DNA from: a virus
IMG/VR virus record: IMGVR_UViG_3300034198_003105
Coordinates: 1 to 31,992 of that record
Strand: one strand, 5' to 3'
Length of the DNA: 31,992 nt
Below the pieces are notes generated by a model. It did not search any database. It saw nothing but the letters and a program-made list of their open reading frames with translations, and had not been told where the DNA came from. The position numbers and the translations under genes were made by a program. Shown here piece by piece: positions 6,914-13,944 of the stretch; the first letter of the stretch is position 1; every line of letters starts with the position of its first letter.

Positions 6914-7217
6914 TAATAATTAACATTTTTTGTTAATTTATAATCATTCTAAATAAGGTAAAACATATAATCAAGGTTAATTTTACTTAATAATGTAATA
7001 AAATAAAGTAAAACAATTAATTTGTGGCCGCAATTTGCGACTGCAAGCAACTTGGCGGGAATAACGCCAGGTTAAAACCTTAAAACCTTTTAAGTTATTA
7101 CGGTTACGCCCTTAAAAAGTCCAGTTTATTAATTAATAAACAAGCCAAATTTAAAGTATTACTTTGAAATTACATGATAATCGGAATTTAACCGATAATG
7201 CAAAGCATATTAGTCAT
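6914..7217. other. Gene-free region with three stem-loops
   Basis: About 300 bases between the late terminator and the early promoter, without a credible reading frame. It holds a tight inverted repeat CGCAA/TTGCG (7029-7039), a 9-base-pair hairpin with a 7-base loop (AACTTGGCG 7049-7057 with CGCCAGGTT 7065-7073, one G-T pair), two tandem copies of TTAAAACC (7072-7087), and a CTTAAAA/TTTTAAG inverted repeat with a two-base loop (7079-7094). A smaller repeat ATCGG/CCGAT lies near 7179-7196. The rest is AT-rich. This could be a small RNA, a regulator-binding region or a packaging or recombination site; nothing decides between these. Confidence 0.5.
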
Positions 7218-7250
7218 AAAAAGGGCGGTTGCTTCTAACTCCCGCCCCTT
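7218..7250 (-). terminator. Intrinsic terminator after the lysis operon
   Basis: On the minus strand AAGGGGCGG (7242-7250) pairs with CCGCCCTTT (about 7220-7228), nine pairs with one G-U, and is followed by more T. It lies 29 bases after the metallophosphoesterase stop. It is the strongest terminator in the window and separates late from early transcription. Confidence 0.8.
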
Positions 7251-7278
7251 AAAACAACACTATGAACGCCAAATATAA

Positions 7279-8316
7279 TTAAAAATTATGAGTTAACCGC
7301 GCAATTTGACCAAATTCTTTATGAAAAATAAATCCTTCAACCGATTTTGGAACCCCAGTATATCCATTTTTATGATGCCATGCATCTGTTCCGGAAGGGG
7401 ATCGCAATGTTTCAAAGGTTACTCCAATCATGTCTTTGCTTATTTTATGATGAACATGGTGGGAAAAAATGTAACGGTGTTTTGTTTCACTCCAAAGAAT
7501 TGGAAATTCGGTTGCCAATAACATTGGAAGGTTTTCAACCTTGGCGCCATCGCCATGAGTTGTGCCAATTAAATTCTTTCCGTACTTAAATGCTTTGCGA
7601 TGTAGCAAATCAACATTGAATTTGATATTTGATTTAGCAAAATGCGCTTCAATTAATTGCATCAAGAAAAATCCATGAGTTAAATCATGGTTACTTGGAT
7701 TATACACAACCTCAACTTCCGCAAAACTCATCAATTGTTCCAACAAATCAATGTAAAGATTCTTTGCCATAATGAAATTTTGATGCCATTGGCCATCTGT
7801 ATCTTGTTGGGTTCCGGCGGTTGTGCTTCTCCTGGTGTTATCGGTGTGCAATATATCATTCCCCGCAACGAATAAAACTTTATCAATGGTAAATCCTTTG
7901 GCTTTGTCTAAAATGCCTTGCATCCCTTCTTTTGCGCGTTTAACGGCAATCTGGCAATTGTAATCTTCGCCGGTTTCAAAGGCGGTTGATAGTTTACCAA
8001 TATGCAAATCGGCAATATCAATAATTAACAAATGATAATCCGGGCTTGATTTAGTTTTTATCGCCGTATATTTTGGCGCATATGCTTTCACTTCGGCAAT
8101 GGCTTGATCCTTGATTTTTTGAATCTCATTTAACTCTTCGGCTTTAAAGTTTGGATTCTTAAAAAATAAAGAAGCTTCTTTTGTTTTTAACCAACCATGT
8201 TTAACATCTTTATCATCAACCCCGGCTTCATCGGTTGCATTCTTGATGCCGCGATATTGCATGAGTATTTCGATCTCATCCTTTTTCAGGCGAAATCGTG
8301 CGCTTGTATTTTTCAT
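7279..8316 (-). CDS. Calcineurin-like metallophosphoesterase
   Basis: 345 residues. All metal-binding motifs of the superfamily are visible in order: DLHIG (D103, H105), GND (152-154), NHD (209-211), THGDG (H254) and SHHVHH (285-290). The N-terminal 90 residues form a separate helical part with a charged KIKDQAIAEVKAY helix and no match. Such enzymes hydrolyse phosphomono- or diesters, sometimes DNA or RNA ends; the phage substrate is not known. It is the last gene of the lysis operon, six bases after the spanin gene and just before a strong terminator. Similar enzymes are frequent in Bacteroidota phages. ATG at 8314-8316. Confidence 0.85.
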   Translation of the reverse strand: MKNTSARFRLKKDEIEILMQYRGIKNATDEAGVDDKDVKHGWLKTKEASLFFKNPNFKAEELNEIQKIKDQAIAEVKAYAPKYTAIKTKSSPDYHLLIIDIADLHIGKLSTAFETGEDYNCQIAVKRAKEGMQGILDKAKGFTIDKVLFVAGNDILHTDNTRRSTTAGTQQDTDGQWHQNFIMAKNLYIDLLEQLMSFAEVEVVYNPSNHDLTHGFFLMQLIEAHFAKSNIKFNVDLLHRKAFKYGKNLIGTTHGDGAKVENLPMLLATEFPILWSETKHRYIFSHHVHHKISKDMIGVTFETLRSPSGTDAWHHKNGYTGVPKSVEGFIFHKEFGQIARLTHNF

Positions 8317-8321
8317 AAAAT

Positions 8322-8780
8322 TTAGATTATGGATTTAATTGCGTATTTCCAAAGCCAGGAAAGAAGCAATCCAATTGCAACCCCGACAAATAATAAATTC
8401 AAATTTCCTTTTGGCCGGTTGCTCTTTGCTTCCGATTTTGCTTTTTGCCCTTCGCTTTTTGCCTTGGCTTTCTCAACAACTCGATCTTTATAAATTGTCT
8501 TTAACTGAATTTTATATTTGTATTTAATTTCGGTTCTAACTTGCCATTTGGTTTTTGGAATATAAACATTCTTGTAAATTATAACGGTGTCTTTGGTAGT
8601 TAAAAATTTTTCCCAAACAATTGTGTCATTCACAATGTAAGGAATGGAATCCAAAGTTGTTATTCTTATTGTATCGGATGTTTCGGCGCATTTAAAACCC
8701 TTCTTTGTTGCTTTATTAATATGATAATTAACGGAACAGCTGCAAAGCATTGCTATTAAAATAAATAATATATATTTCAT
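8322..8780 (-). CDS. Unimolecular spanin-like lipoprotein (u-spanin)
   Basis: 152 residues. It begins with a lipoprotein signal MKYILFILIAMLCSC, with a lipobox-like LCSC ending at C15, so an outer-membrane lipid anchor is expected. The middle (20-120) is periplasmic, with beta-type IRITTLDSIPYIV and TDIIYK-like strands and a charged helical EKAKAKSEGQKAKSEAK segment. Near the C-terminus is one transmembrane helix (about 126-147, LLFVGVAIGLLLSWLW). An N-terminal lipid anchor plus a C-terminal inner-membrane helix is the architecture of u-spanins such as T1 gp11, which fuse inner and outer membranes in the last lysis step. The setting after holin and cell-wall enzyme fits. The lipobox has Cys at -2, which is unusual. 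Confidence 0.75.
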   Translation of the reverse strand: MKYILFILIAMLCSCSVNYHINKATKKGFKCAETSDTIRITTLDSIPYIVNDTIVWEKFLTTKDTVIIYKNVYIPKTKWQVRTEIKYKYKIQLKTIYKDRVVEKAKAKSEGQKAKSEAKSNRPKGNLNLLFVGVAIGLLLSWLWKYAIKSII

Positions 8781-8911
8781 CCTTGTCGTGTATAAGATTT
8801 AACGTAATTTTTACTTGATTTGAGCTTGCTTGTCTTTGATTTTGCATGAACGCCAGGCCGTTTTACTTTCGGCTTGATTCTTTTGGTTGTATCTTGTTTG
8901 ATTTTAGCCAT
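8777..8911 (-). CDS. Small basic protein, 44 residues
   Basis: Frame from ATG 8909-8911 to TGA 8777-8779. Product is very basic, with about 15 Lys/Arg, and contains RPGVHAKSKTSKLKSSKNY, a pattern I recall from many short conserved proteins of Bacteroidota phages and related elements (KSK..S..K.SK.Y). Its start overlaps the end of the preceding lysis gene by eight bases and its stop overlaps the spanin start (ATGA), so it is embedded in the lysis operon. Function unknown; no membrane segment or metal motif. Confidence 0.65.
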   Translation of the reverse strand: MAKIKQDTTKRIKPKVKRPGVHAKSKTSKLKSSKNYVKSYTRQG

Positions 8912-9497
8912 TAATATCGCTTGATATTATTAAAGTGTATGTAAAATGATTGCCATGGATCTCTTTTGCCCGGTTAATTAAAACCATAAAATCATTAAAA
9001 TCTTTTGTTCGCTTAAATACTTGGCAACCTTCGCTCCAATTCTCAACAAAATTCGAAACCGTTCCGGCTTTGTGGATGTTAATTCCAAACATTCCAGTAT
9101 CTCGAATTATTTCATCATAATCCATATCGCGGTTTTTATCTCTCCAAACAGTTACATCCCCCAACCTTTGGCAAAGCGCTTGATATTTCCCTTGATGCAT
9201 TGAAACAGCGTAAACGCCGCGGTATTGATCCGGAACCAATCTGGCAACGCCCCCGGAATTATGGAATTGCATAACTCCTTTTTTTCCCGGTTCCGTAGTT
9301 GCATCCCAAGAATGAAAGAACCATTCGCCGTTAATCTTATAAGACAAAGTTAATTTATCATCGAACAGATTTGTAACCTTTTGCCCTGGTGTTGCGTTCC
9401 GAACTCCAACAATGTTTACATCATAATCTTTTGCGCCATCAAACCAAACATATCCTTGCGATTTTACGGCCTTTTCAATTTGTTCTTTTGAATACAT
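8904..9497 (-). CDS. SxGC-motif cell-wall enzyme, endolysin candidate
   Basis: 197 residues. The key feature is GMFGINIHKAG (H142) followed by VENWSEGCQVF with S155 and C158, the His...SxGC arrangement of L,D-transpeptidase-like (YkuD-type) catalytic domains. There is no signal peptide. It directly follows the holin gene by one base and precedes the spanin, so it occupies the endolysin slot. It could cut or remodel peptidoglycan; no other lysozyme or amidase is visible in the operon, which makes it the best lysis-enzyme candidate. Reaction type is inferred from the motif and position. ATG at 9495-9497 with an A-rich upstream tract. Confidence 0.65.
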   Translation of the reverse strand: MYSKEQIEKAVKSQGYVWFDGAKDYDVNIVGVRNATPGQKVTNLFDDKLTLSYKINGEWFFHSWDATTEPGKKGVMQFHNSGGVARLVPDQYRGVYAVSMHQGKYQALCQRLGDVTVWRDKNRDMDYDEIIRDTGMFGINIHKAGTVSNFVENWSEGCQVFKRTKDFNDFMVLINRAKEIHGNHFTYTLIISSDING

Positions 9498-9498
9498 G

Positions 9499-9963
9499 TT
9501 ATTTTTTTATTTTATCAACATCATCTTTTAATTCCGCGCCGCGCTTAAGCAATAGCTTCAAGCTTTCCCAAATATTCAAACCGTAGATTATTTTATAATT
9601 CTCCGAAATGGAAATCAACTCGATGCTGCAAAGCGTTAATGCTGTAATTTTTGTAACCATTAATGGAACGGAAAAGAATTTTAGAACAATTGCATCCAGG
9701 ATCCAGTAATCAATCAAGTACAACATAATAACAGCAACTTCGTAAAGAGCTAATTTACTAATAATAGCGGAAAGCTTCCGGGATGTAATTGGTTGCTTTA
9801 ATTTTTTAGCTTTCCAAACTCCAGTAATTGTATCGATAAGAATTAAAAACCCAACAAGAAAAATAATGCCGGATATTGGCATAAAAAACGCGGTTATAAT
9901 GCTAATCAAGGTTAATAAATTTGTTTGGATGCTTAATAATAATATTGCTAATTGTGTTTTCAT
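9499..9963 (-). CDS. Phage holin (holin-4 type)
   Basis: 154 residues. Several membrane helices: about 5-25, 27-46 (PISGIIFLVGFLILIDTITG), 72-90 (LYEVAVIMLYLIDYWIL) and about 98-115. The segment IDTITGVWKAKKLKQPITSR followed by SRKLSAIISKLALYE matches the bacteriophage holin family 4 pattern of a D-x-x-TG-x-x-KA linker after the first helices. The charged C-terminus (LLLKRGAELKDDVDKIKK) is cytoplasmic. Holins open the inner membrane and set lysis time. It is first of the main lysis genes, coupled by ATGA to the small membrane protein before it and followed after one base by the cell-wall enzyme. Confidence 0.82.
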   Translation of the reverse strand: MKTQLAILLLSIQTNLLTLISIITAFFMPISGIIFLVGFLILIDTITGVWKAKKLKQPITSRKLSAIISKLALYEVAVIMLYLIDYWILDAIVLKFFSVPLMVTKITALTLCSIELISISENYKIIYGLNIWESLKLLLKRGAELKDDVDKIKK

Positions 9964-10118
9964 TCTTCAATCAATTGTTCAATTAATATAAAATTTAAAT
10001 ATGCGTTGAACGTTAATCCAATCATTTTTAAATATAATGCATCTTCAAAAAATAAAACGCCGGTTGTAAGGTAACCAAATATAAAGAATAAAACGCTCCA
10101 AATTTTTAAATGAATCAT
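9960..10118 (-). CDS. Small two-helix membrane protein, 52 residues
   Basis: Frame from ATG 10116-10118 to TGA 9960-9962. Product begins MIHLKIWSVLFFIFGYLTTG, then LFFEDALYLKMIGLTFNAYLNFILIEQ, giving two likely transmembrane helices (about 5-24 and 29-46) and an acidic end. Its stop overlaps the holin start by ATGA. It is preceded by one of the five copies of the 19-base element. Being a small membrane protein coupled to a holin, it may be an antiholin or holin partner; this is inference from position only. Confidence 0.6.
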   Translation of the reverse strand: MIHLKIWSVLFFIFGYLTTGVLFFEDALYLKMIGLTFNAYLNFILIEQLIEE

Positions 10119-10121
10119 ATA

Positions 10122-10140
10122 TAATATGTTTAATTGTTCT
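10122..10140 (-). repeat. Late-gene 19-base element, copy E
   Basis: Minus strand AGAACAATTAAACATATTA, ending four bases before the ATG of the small membrane protein at 10118. It is the most divergent of five copies (others at 16691, 17301, 25511, 28310) and overlaps the end of the preceding gene. Confidence 0.45.
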
Positions 10141-10594
10141 TAAAATCATAATTATCAAACGGAATATTGCACCAATTCTCCGTATCGTATATGTTTACGG
10201 CGAGTTCCATCGTCCATCCGGCCGTCATATCTTGTGAACGGTTGATGAATGGAGTTGTTCCGATTGTTCCTTCAATATCAAGGAACTCATCAAAGCGCCA
10301 TTGCTTGAATGTTGTATGAATATCTTTGCAAATGGAAATGCAATCCGAATGAATTTCGTTTATTTGATCATAATCGGATTGGTTGTATTTATCGCATATT
10401 GTAATTATGGCATTTATGCCAACATTGAAATCGCCAATTTGCGAAGGTTGTAACGAAACAACCATCATTGGATAAGTTACGGCATCCCGGGAAACAGCAT
10501 CCAAAAATTCTCCAAAGAAAAAGGAGTTAATTTGCCGGTGTTCGGTTGCGATCAGCTCGAACTCCTTCCGTAGTTGGTTTAATGTTTTTTCCAT
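10130..10594 (-). CDS. Head-tail joining / minor structural protein
   Basis: 154 residues. The sequence has NSFFFGEFLDAVSRDAVTYP, MMVVSLQPSQIGDFN and a C-terminal AGWTMELAVNIYDTENWCN, a layout I recall from structural neck or tail-terminator-like proteins of Bacteroidota phages; the exact role is not certain. No transmembrane or signal segment. It is the last gene of the structural block, preceding the lysis genes. The start ATG 10592-10594 gives a natural MEKTLNQLRKEFELIATEH helix. A 41-codon frame overlaps its first 68 bases. Confidence 0.6.
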   Translation of the reverse strand: MEKTLNQLRKEFELIATEHRQINSFFFGEFLDAVSRDAVTYPMMVVSLQPSQIGDFNVGINAIITICDKYNQSDYDQINEIHSDCISICKDIHTTFKQWRFDEFLDIEGTIGTTPFINRSQDMTAGWTMELAVNIYDTENWCNIPFDNYDFKNN

Positions 10595-10652
10595 AATTAT
10601 TTAAGTATTTTTTAAGCTGTTCAATTTGTTTCTTTGATGCTTTAAACTTCAT
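10527..10652 (-). CDS. Possible small protein, 41 residues, overlapping the next gene
   Basis: Frame from ATG 10650-10652, overlapping the stop of the connector gene by ATGA. The product starts MKFKASKKQIEQLKKYLNNY, a basic helix, and ends in a polar tail. It fills the 54-base gap but overlaps the next gene by 68 bases, and the tail part mirrors that gene's coding sequence, so only the first half looks like an independent protein. A longer frame to 10709 lies inside the connector gene and is not accepted. Confidence 0.35.
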   Translation of the reverse strand: MKFKASKKQIEQLKKYLNNYGKNIKPTTEGVRADRNRTPAN

Positions 10653-11167
10653 ATAATAAAATTTATTGGCGTATATCCCGAGCGATCCGCAAGCATATCT
10701 TCGGAACAAGCTCCAGGGCTTGAAGATGATTGATTATATTCCGGATATAAAGTTCCATTATCCGCTCTCAAATGAACGATTAATCTTTCTTTGTAGAAAT
10801 ATGCATCTTTTCGCAATTGATCTCGCAAAGCGCTTGTTTCGCCATCGGTATTCGGTGTTATATTTTCATCTTGAATCCTTCCAACGGATTTATTCGTTAA
10901 TTTCTCATTCAATAAAAGCGCGCATCTGTAATCAACAAATGCAACCAAGCAAGGCGTAACAAAATCATTCATTAAATCCAAGTATGGTTGTGTCCAAGTG
11001 TTTGTATTTACGCGTAATAATAGCGCTTTGAATAATGGAGTTGTTAACGCCGGTTGTAATTGTATATCCTGGCTTCTTTTAATAGCAACCGCGAGTAATT
11101 TAGTGTCCGTATTCATGTGAATCAATCCAAGCTTCTTTAAATTGTCAACCGATAATAGATAATCCAT
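10649..11167 (-). CDS. Head-tail connector / adaptor protein
   Basis: 172 residues, mostly helical. It has an IQLQPALTTPLFKALLLRV helix, a TWTQPYLDLMNDFVTPCLV segment, and DQLRKDAYFYKERLIVHLR, which I recall from adaptor-like proteins that sit under the portal in Bacteroidota siphophages. The polar NQSSSSPGACSED loop near the end is typical of structural proteins. Gene order (portal, MuF, small Cys protein, then this) agrees with a head completion role. Family assignment is by pattern and position, not by a strict motif. Confidence 0.6.
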   Translation of the reverse strand: MDYLLSVDNLKKLGLIHMNTDTKLLAVAIKRSQDIQLQPALTTPLFKALLLRVNTNTWTQPYLDLMNDFVTPCLVAFVDYRCALLLNEKLTNKSVGRIQDENITPNTDGETSALRDQLRKDAYFYKERLIVHLRADNGTLYPEYNQSSSSPGACSEDMLADRSGYTPINFII

Positions 11168-11180
11168 AATTTTATTTTTG

Positions 11181-11366
11181 TTAAGTTGTTAAATTTTCTT
11201 CAATTATTGGTTCAAATATAAATTTGCCAATTTGCCCTTCAATAATTTCGGAATGATCATTTTCGCCAAGCAATATTTCATCTGGAATACTTTCCGGAAA
11301 AGCCGGGCAACCAATTATTGTAAAATTTTTACATTTTACACAAATTAAATCTAAATTTTGTGTCAT
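11181..11366 (-). CDS. Small cysteine-containing protein, 61 residues
   Basis: C9, C12 and C20 (ICVKCKNF...GCPAFPESIP) followed by an EILLGENDHSE segment suggest a small metal-binding fold; with H37 the set could hold one zinc. The pattern C..C.....GC.AFP..IP..I..G...H is one I recall in short proteins near phage portal and MuF genes. The start ATG 11364-11366 overlaps the end of the MuF/metallopeptidase gene by four bases, so the two are coupled. Function unknown; it may help head assembly. Confidence 0.6.
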   Translation of the reverse strand: MTQNLDLICVKCKNFTIIGCPAFPESIPDEILLGENDHSEIIEGQIGKFIFEPIIEENLTT

Positions 11367-12391
11367 TTTTTAAAGTGTTTATCAATTAAATTTCCGACTA
11401 ATATAGCATATTTTGATGGATTTGAATTTAATTTATATTCCATAAATAATTCGGCATGAAATTCATCAATATTTGAATTTGAATATTTTCCGGTATAAAT
11501 TTTATTCAATCCTTCAATGTCTTTATTTTTATATAATTCTAAAACTTCTTTGTTATAATTCTTTTTAATTTGTGCCAACTCTTTCCAATATTGCAATTGC
11601 TTTGTGTTGTTTGTAAATGATGCCACTCTACTGTTTGCAATTACATGCGCAAATTCATGAGTTGTAACTCCAATTTGTGAATTTTTTACATCAATTTTGT
11701 TTCCAAAACTTTCTTGACTATATCCTTTATCTGTTATCCAAGCTCTTCTTGGATCAATTGATTCGTAATCAACTTTATGGCCAACATTTATATCTGTAAT
11801 TTTGTACTTCATTCCTTCGATAGTTCTTTCTCCAATTTGTCTAACTACCCCCAATACTCGCCCCTTTGAATTAAAAACTAAATTTATTTCATCGGAAATA
11901 TTATTATCAATTTTATATTCACTAAATAATTTTTTTATTGCAATCAATCTTTTTTCAAAATTTTCAACTTTCAATTCCGAACTAACTGAAATCTTTGCTT
12001 TTATTCCAAGCGCTTCTTCAATAATTTTTTCCGCAAATTGCTTTCCTTCTTTTATTGTTTGTATTTTTATTTCGCCAACTTCAATTAATGGAGCTTCCGG
12101 GGCTGTTTCAACCGATGGCCTTTTTATTGTAATTTGTTGAACCCATTCATGGCGGCAAAATGGAGTTGTAACTCCAGTTTCCGGGTTTGTGTACCAACCG
12201 CCTTTGTATTTCCAAACATCGCGATCAACCCTGGATGATATTGCATTAATATCTTCGCGAGTAAAGATCCGATTTAATTCAAGCAATTTTTCACAAAACG
12301 CCCTTGTTTCGGTTTTAACCGGTGGCACATCGGGGCGGGTTCGATATGAGTAGCGAATTTCAAATTCCGGGGTTTCGCCATCCCCAGTTAC
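11363..12391 (-). CDS. MuF-type head protein segment with C-terminal zinc metallopeptidase, probably made by -1 frameshift from portal
   Basis: 342 codons in the -1 frame after the portal stop. The first part has SYRTRPDVPPVKTETRAFCE, GGWYTNPETG (43-52 counted from the GTG at 12328) and TPFCRHEW, a conserved C-terminal block of portal/MuF proteins. Residues about 75-321 form a separate domain with HEFAH (224-228, same numbering) and a likely third zinc ligand in DEFHAELF (E293), the pattern of gluzincin-type metallopeptidases fused to phage head proteins and of injected toxins. The frame has no ATG; only a poor GTG lies inside the conserved block, so independent initiation would cut it. Expression by fusion to portal is the better explanation. 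The metallopeptidase may mature the head or enter the host with DNA. Confidence 0.75.
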   Translation of the reverse strand, partial: VTGDGETPEFEIRYSYRTRPDVPPVKTETRAFCEKLLELNRIFTREDINAISSRVDRDVWKYKGGWYTNPETGVTTPFCRHEWVQQITIKRPSVETAPEAPLIEVGEIKIQTIKEGKQFAEKIIEEALGIKAKISVSSELKVENFEKRLIAIKKLFSEYKIDNNISDEINLVFNSKGRVLGVVRQIGERTIEGMKYKITDINVGHKVDYESIDPRRAWITDKGYSQESFGNKIDVKNSQIGVTTHEFAHVIANSRVASFTNNTKQLQYWKELAQIKKNYNKEVLELYKNKDIEGLNKIYTGKYSNSNIDEFHAELFMEYKLNSNPSKYAILVGNLIDKHFKK

Positions 12392-12397
12392 TTTCCC
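12367..12397 (-). promoter_or_regulatory. Programmed -1 ribosomal frameshift signal
   Basis: The minus strand reads G GGA AAG TAA: the slippery heptamer GGGAAAG (12391-12397) is in the right phase and directly followed by the portal stop. It is the same heptamer used in the lambda G/GT tail chaperone frameshift. Three bases later GGGG (12382-12385) can pair with CCCC (12369-12372), extended by flanking pairs to six, as a small stimulatory hairpin. A slip of one base leads into 342 open codons. Confidence 0.7.
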
Positions 12398-13944
12398 TTA
12401 CCGCCTGGAGTTAAAGTTATTTCTCCAATCTTATCAAATAATTGATCATGCCTTTTCATTACTTCATCATGCGGAGTATTCCATTCAATTGGAACGGTTC
12501 CCAAAACAATATAATCATCTTTGCTTTCTCCAAACTCTTCAAATATCTTTATTTCTTCATTTGAAAATGAATCATGTTTGCATTTTGAAAAGCCAATTGT
12601 TGGCAATCCAACAATTTTGCGCGCTTGTGTTTCATCAATGGAAGGAAATGAAGCCAAAATTATATTTAACGCGGCATCTTTTGTAAGGATTCCGGTATTA
12701 ATTTGGGCGGCAACTTCAATTAATGAAGCAATTTGCGCTCCATTTAACGCGGATTTTGCAACATCAACCGCAGCAACATCCACAACTGGAGCAATAACGC
12801 CCGGATTTGTTGTGTCAAGAACTGCATTTGCATCGGTTTGTTCAATAAGTAACGGCATAACATCGGTTAATTTTACGCTTCCAACATAACCGCCAAGCTT
12901 TGCCATGTAATTAATCATCCATTCAATGCGCTTTTGCCTTGCGGAAACATAAGTTGTTTTAAATATCTCAAATAAATCCGCGGATTCCGCAGCATTAAAT
13001 GAACCGGTTTGAATAACTCCAAACAATGTTGGTGCGGTTACACTATGCGCAACTAAAATATTTTGTTGAACGGATGCCGCGGTTACTGAATAACGCTTAT
13101 CAAGATCATTGCCATTTAATTGTTGAACGCTTGGCGCCAAATCCGCGCCATCGGAAAAGGTTATAATAATTTCGCCGGCATCTTCAACGGATTGCGTACG
13201 GCCTTTGATTGAATCAGTAATCCTTCGCAGCTCTTCGCTTGATTCCGGGAATCCGCTTGGCATATTGATCAAGGTTCCGGATTTGAATCCATTTTGCAAT
13301 TCGTACATATGAAATTTAGCAATATCAACATCTGTTTGAATCGCTGTCAAACCCCCTTGATAAGTTGGCTTCGGATAAATTCCCTTTTCTTTGCGAGATT
13401 TCTTTGCCGGTTCCTTATAATAAAGAACAAATTGGCCAACCCGGTTATTTTCATCCAGGGCGGGGAACATTCGTAAGTTAGTTTTTTCCGAAGATTGTTG
13501 CATTGCGCTCCAATCATCCGAGATGTAATAAGTCTTTTCATCTTCGCTCATTCGAATGCGATCAACATCCAAATATTCCCACAAAGCAACGCGAGTTCCT
13601 TCCCGGTTCCAAGTACCTTTAACACAAAAACCCCCGAACATCTCAAAATCAAAAGCCATTTGTTCGGCAATCTCATTCATATCAAATTCCGAATATTGGT
13701 TGCGGATAAATTCATCCATGTTCCCGGATACGGTTTCAATTCCATTGCCGGCAATATAAAAAGTTTTTGTTTTTATAATTCCTTGATGCCAAGCGCTTCC
13801 ATTATATAAATCAATCAAAAAATAAGGATAATCATTTTTCTTTCCCCACTTTACAAATCCAAGTTGGCGATCTTTTTCTTCTTCTGGTAGCATGAAATCT
13901 TTTCGAAAAGATAAAGATGTCATTTTTATTTTGTCGTTATTCAT
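12388..13944 (-). CDS. Portal protein
   Basis: 518 residues from ATG 13942-13944; a TTG nine bases upstream is less likely. Portals form the dodecameric ring through which DNA enters and leaves the head. The sequence shows the usual order: an N-terminal DYPYFLIDLYNGSAWHQGII with the early helix, FEMFGGFCVKGTW, WEYLDVDRIR, a DIAKFHMYELQNGFKSGTL stretch that is a recognisable portal segment, and ITTS-type helix SVTAPTLFGV with FNAAESADLFEIF near the C-terminal part. The C-terminus has an EEFGESKDDYIVLG tail and ends GGKGK before TAA. The stop is the second half of a frameshift site that would join it to the metallopeptidase frame, giving an 860-residue fusion. It overlaps the preceding gene by eight bases. 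Confidence 0.88.
   Translation of the reverse strand: MNNDKIKMTSLSFRKDFMLPEEEKDRQLGFVKWGKKNDYPYFLIDLYNGSAWHQGIIKTKTFYIAGNGIETVSGNMDEFIRNQYSEFDMNEIAEQMAFDFEMFGGFCVKGTWNREGTRVALWEYLDVDRIRMSEDEKTYYISDDWSAMQQSSEKTNLRMFPALDENNRVGQFVLYYKEPAKKSRKEKGIYPKPTYQGGLTAIQTDVDIAKFHMYELQNGFKSGTLINMPSGFPESSEELRRITDSIKGRTQSVEDAGEIIITFSDGADLAPSVQQLNGNDLDKRYSVTAASVQQNILVAHSVTAPTLFGVIQTGSFNAAESADLFEIFKTTYVSARQKRIEWMINYMAKLGGYVGSVKLTDVMPLLIEQTDANAVLDTTNPGVIAPVVDVAAVDVAKSALNGAQIASLIEVAAQINTGILTKDAALNIILASFPSIDETQARKIVGLPTIGFSKCKHDSFSNEEIKIFEEFGESKDDYIVLGTVPIEWNTPHDEVMKRHDQLFDKIGEITLTPGGKGK

Noticed and set aside
6914-7217. tRNA gene in the gap
   Set aside because: Stem-loops do not form a cloverleaf with a 7-base acceptor stem and a GTTC arm; none found elsewhere in the window.
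7306-7589. Plus-strand frames over the metallophosphoesterase gene and many similar ones elsewhere
   Set aside because: They are antisense to well-supported genes, have unnatural composition and no leader or promoter.
10653-10709. N-terminal extension of the 41-codon frame
   Set aside because: It lies entirely inside the connector gene and reads as a shadow frame.
12326-12328. GTG as start of the MuF/metallopeptidase gene
   Set aside because: It falls inside a conserved block (RYSYRTRPDVPP) and has no A-rich leader; the frame is open further upstream exactly to the slippery site.
12388-12397. Sequencing error as cause of the portal/MuF frame change
   Set aside because: Possible in principle, but the site has the exact phased GGGAAAG heptamer, an adjacent stop and a hairpin, which a random indel would not produce. 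Read coverage would decide.
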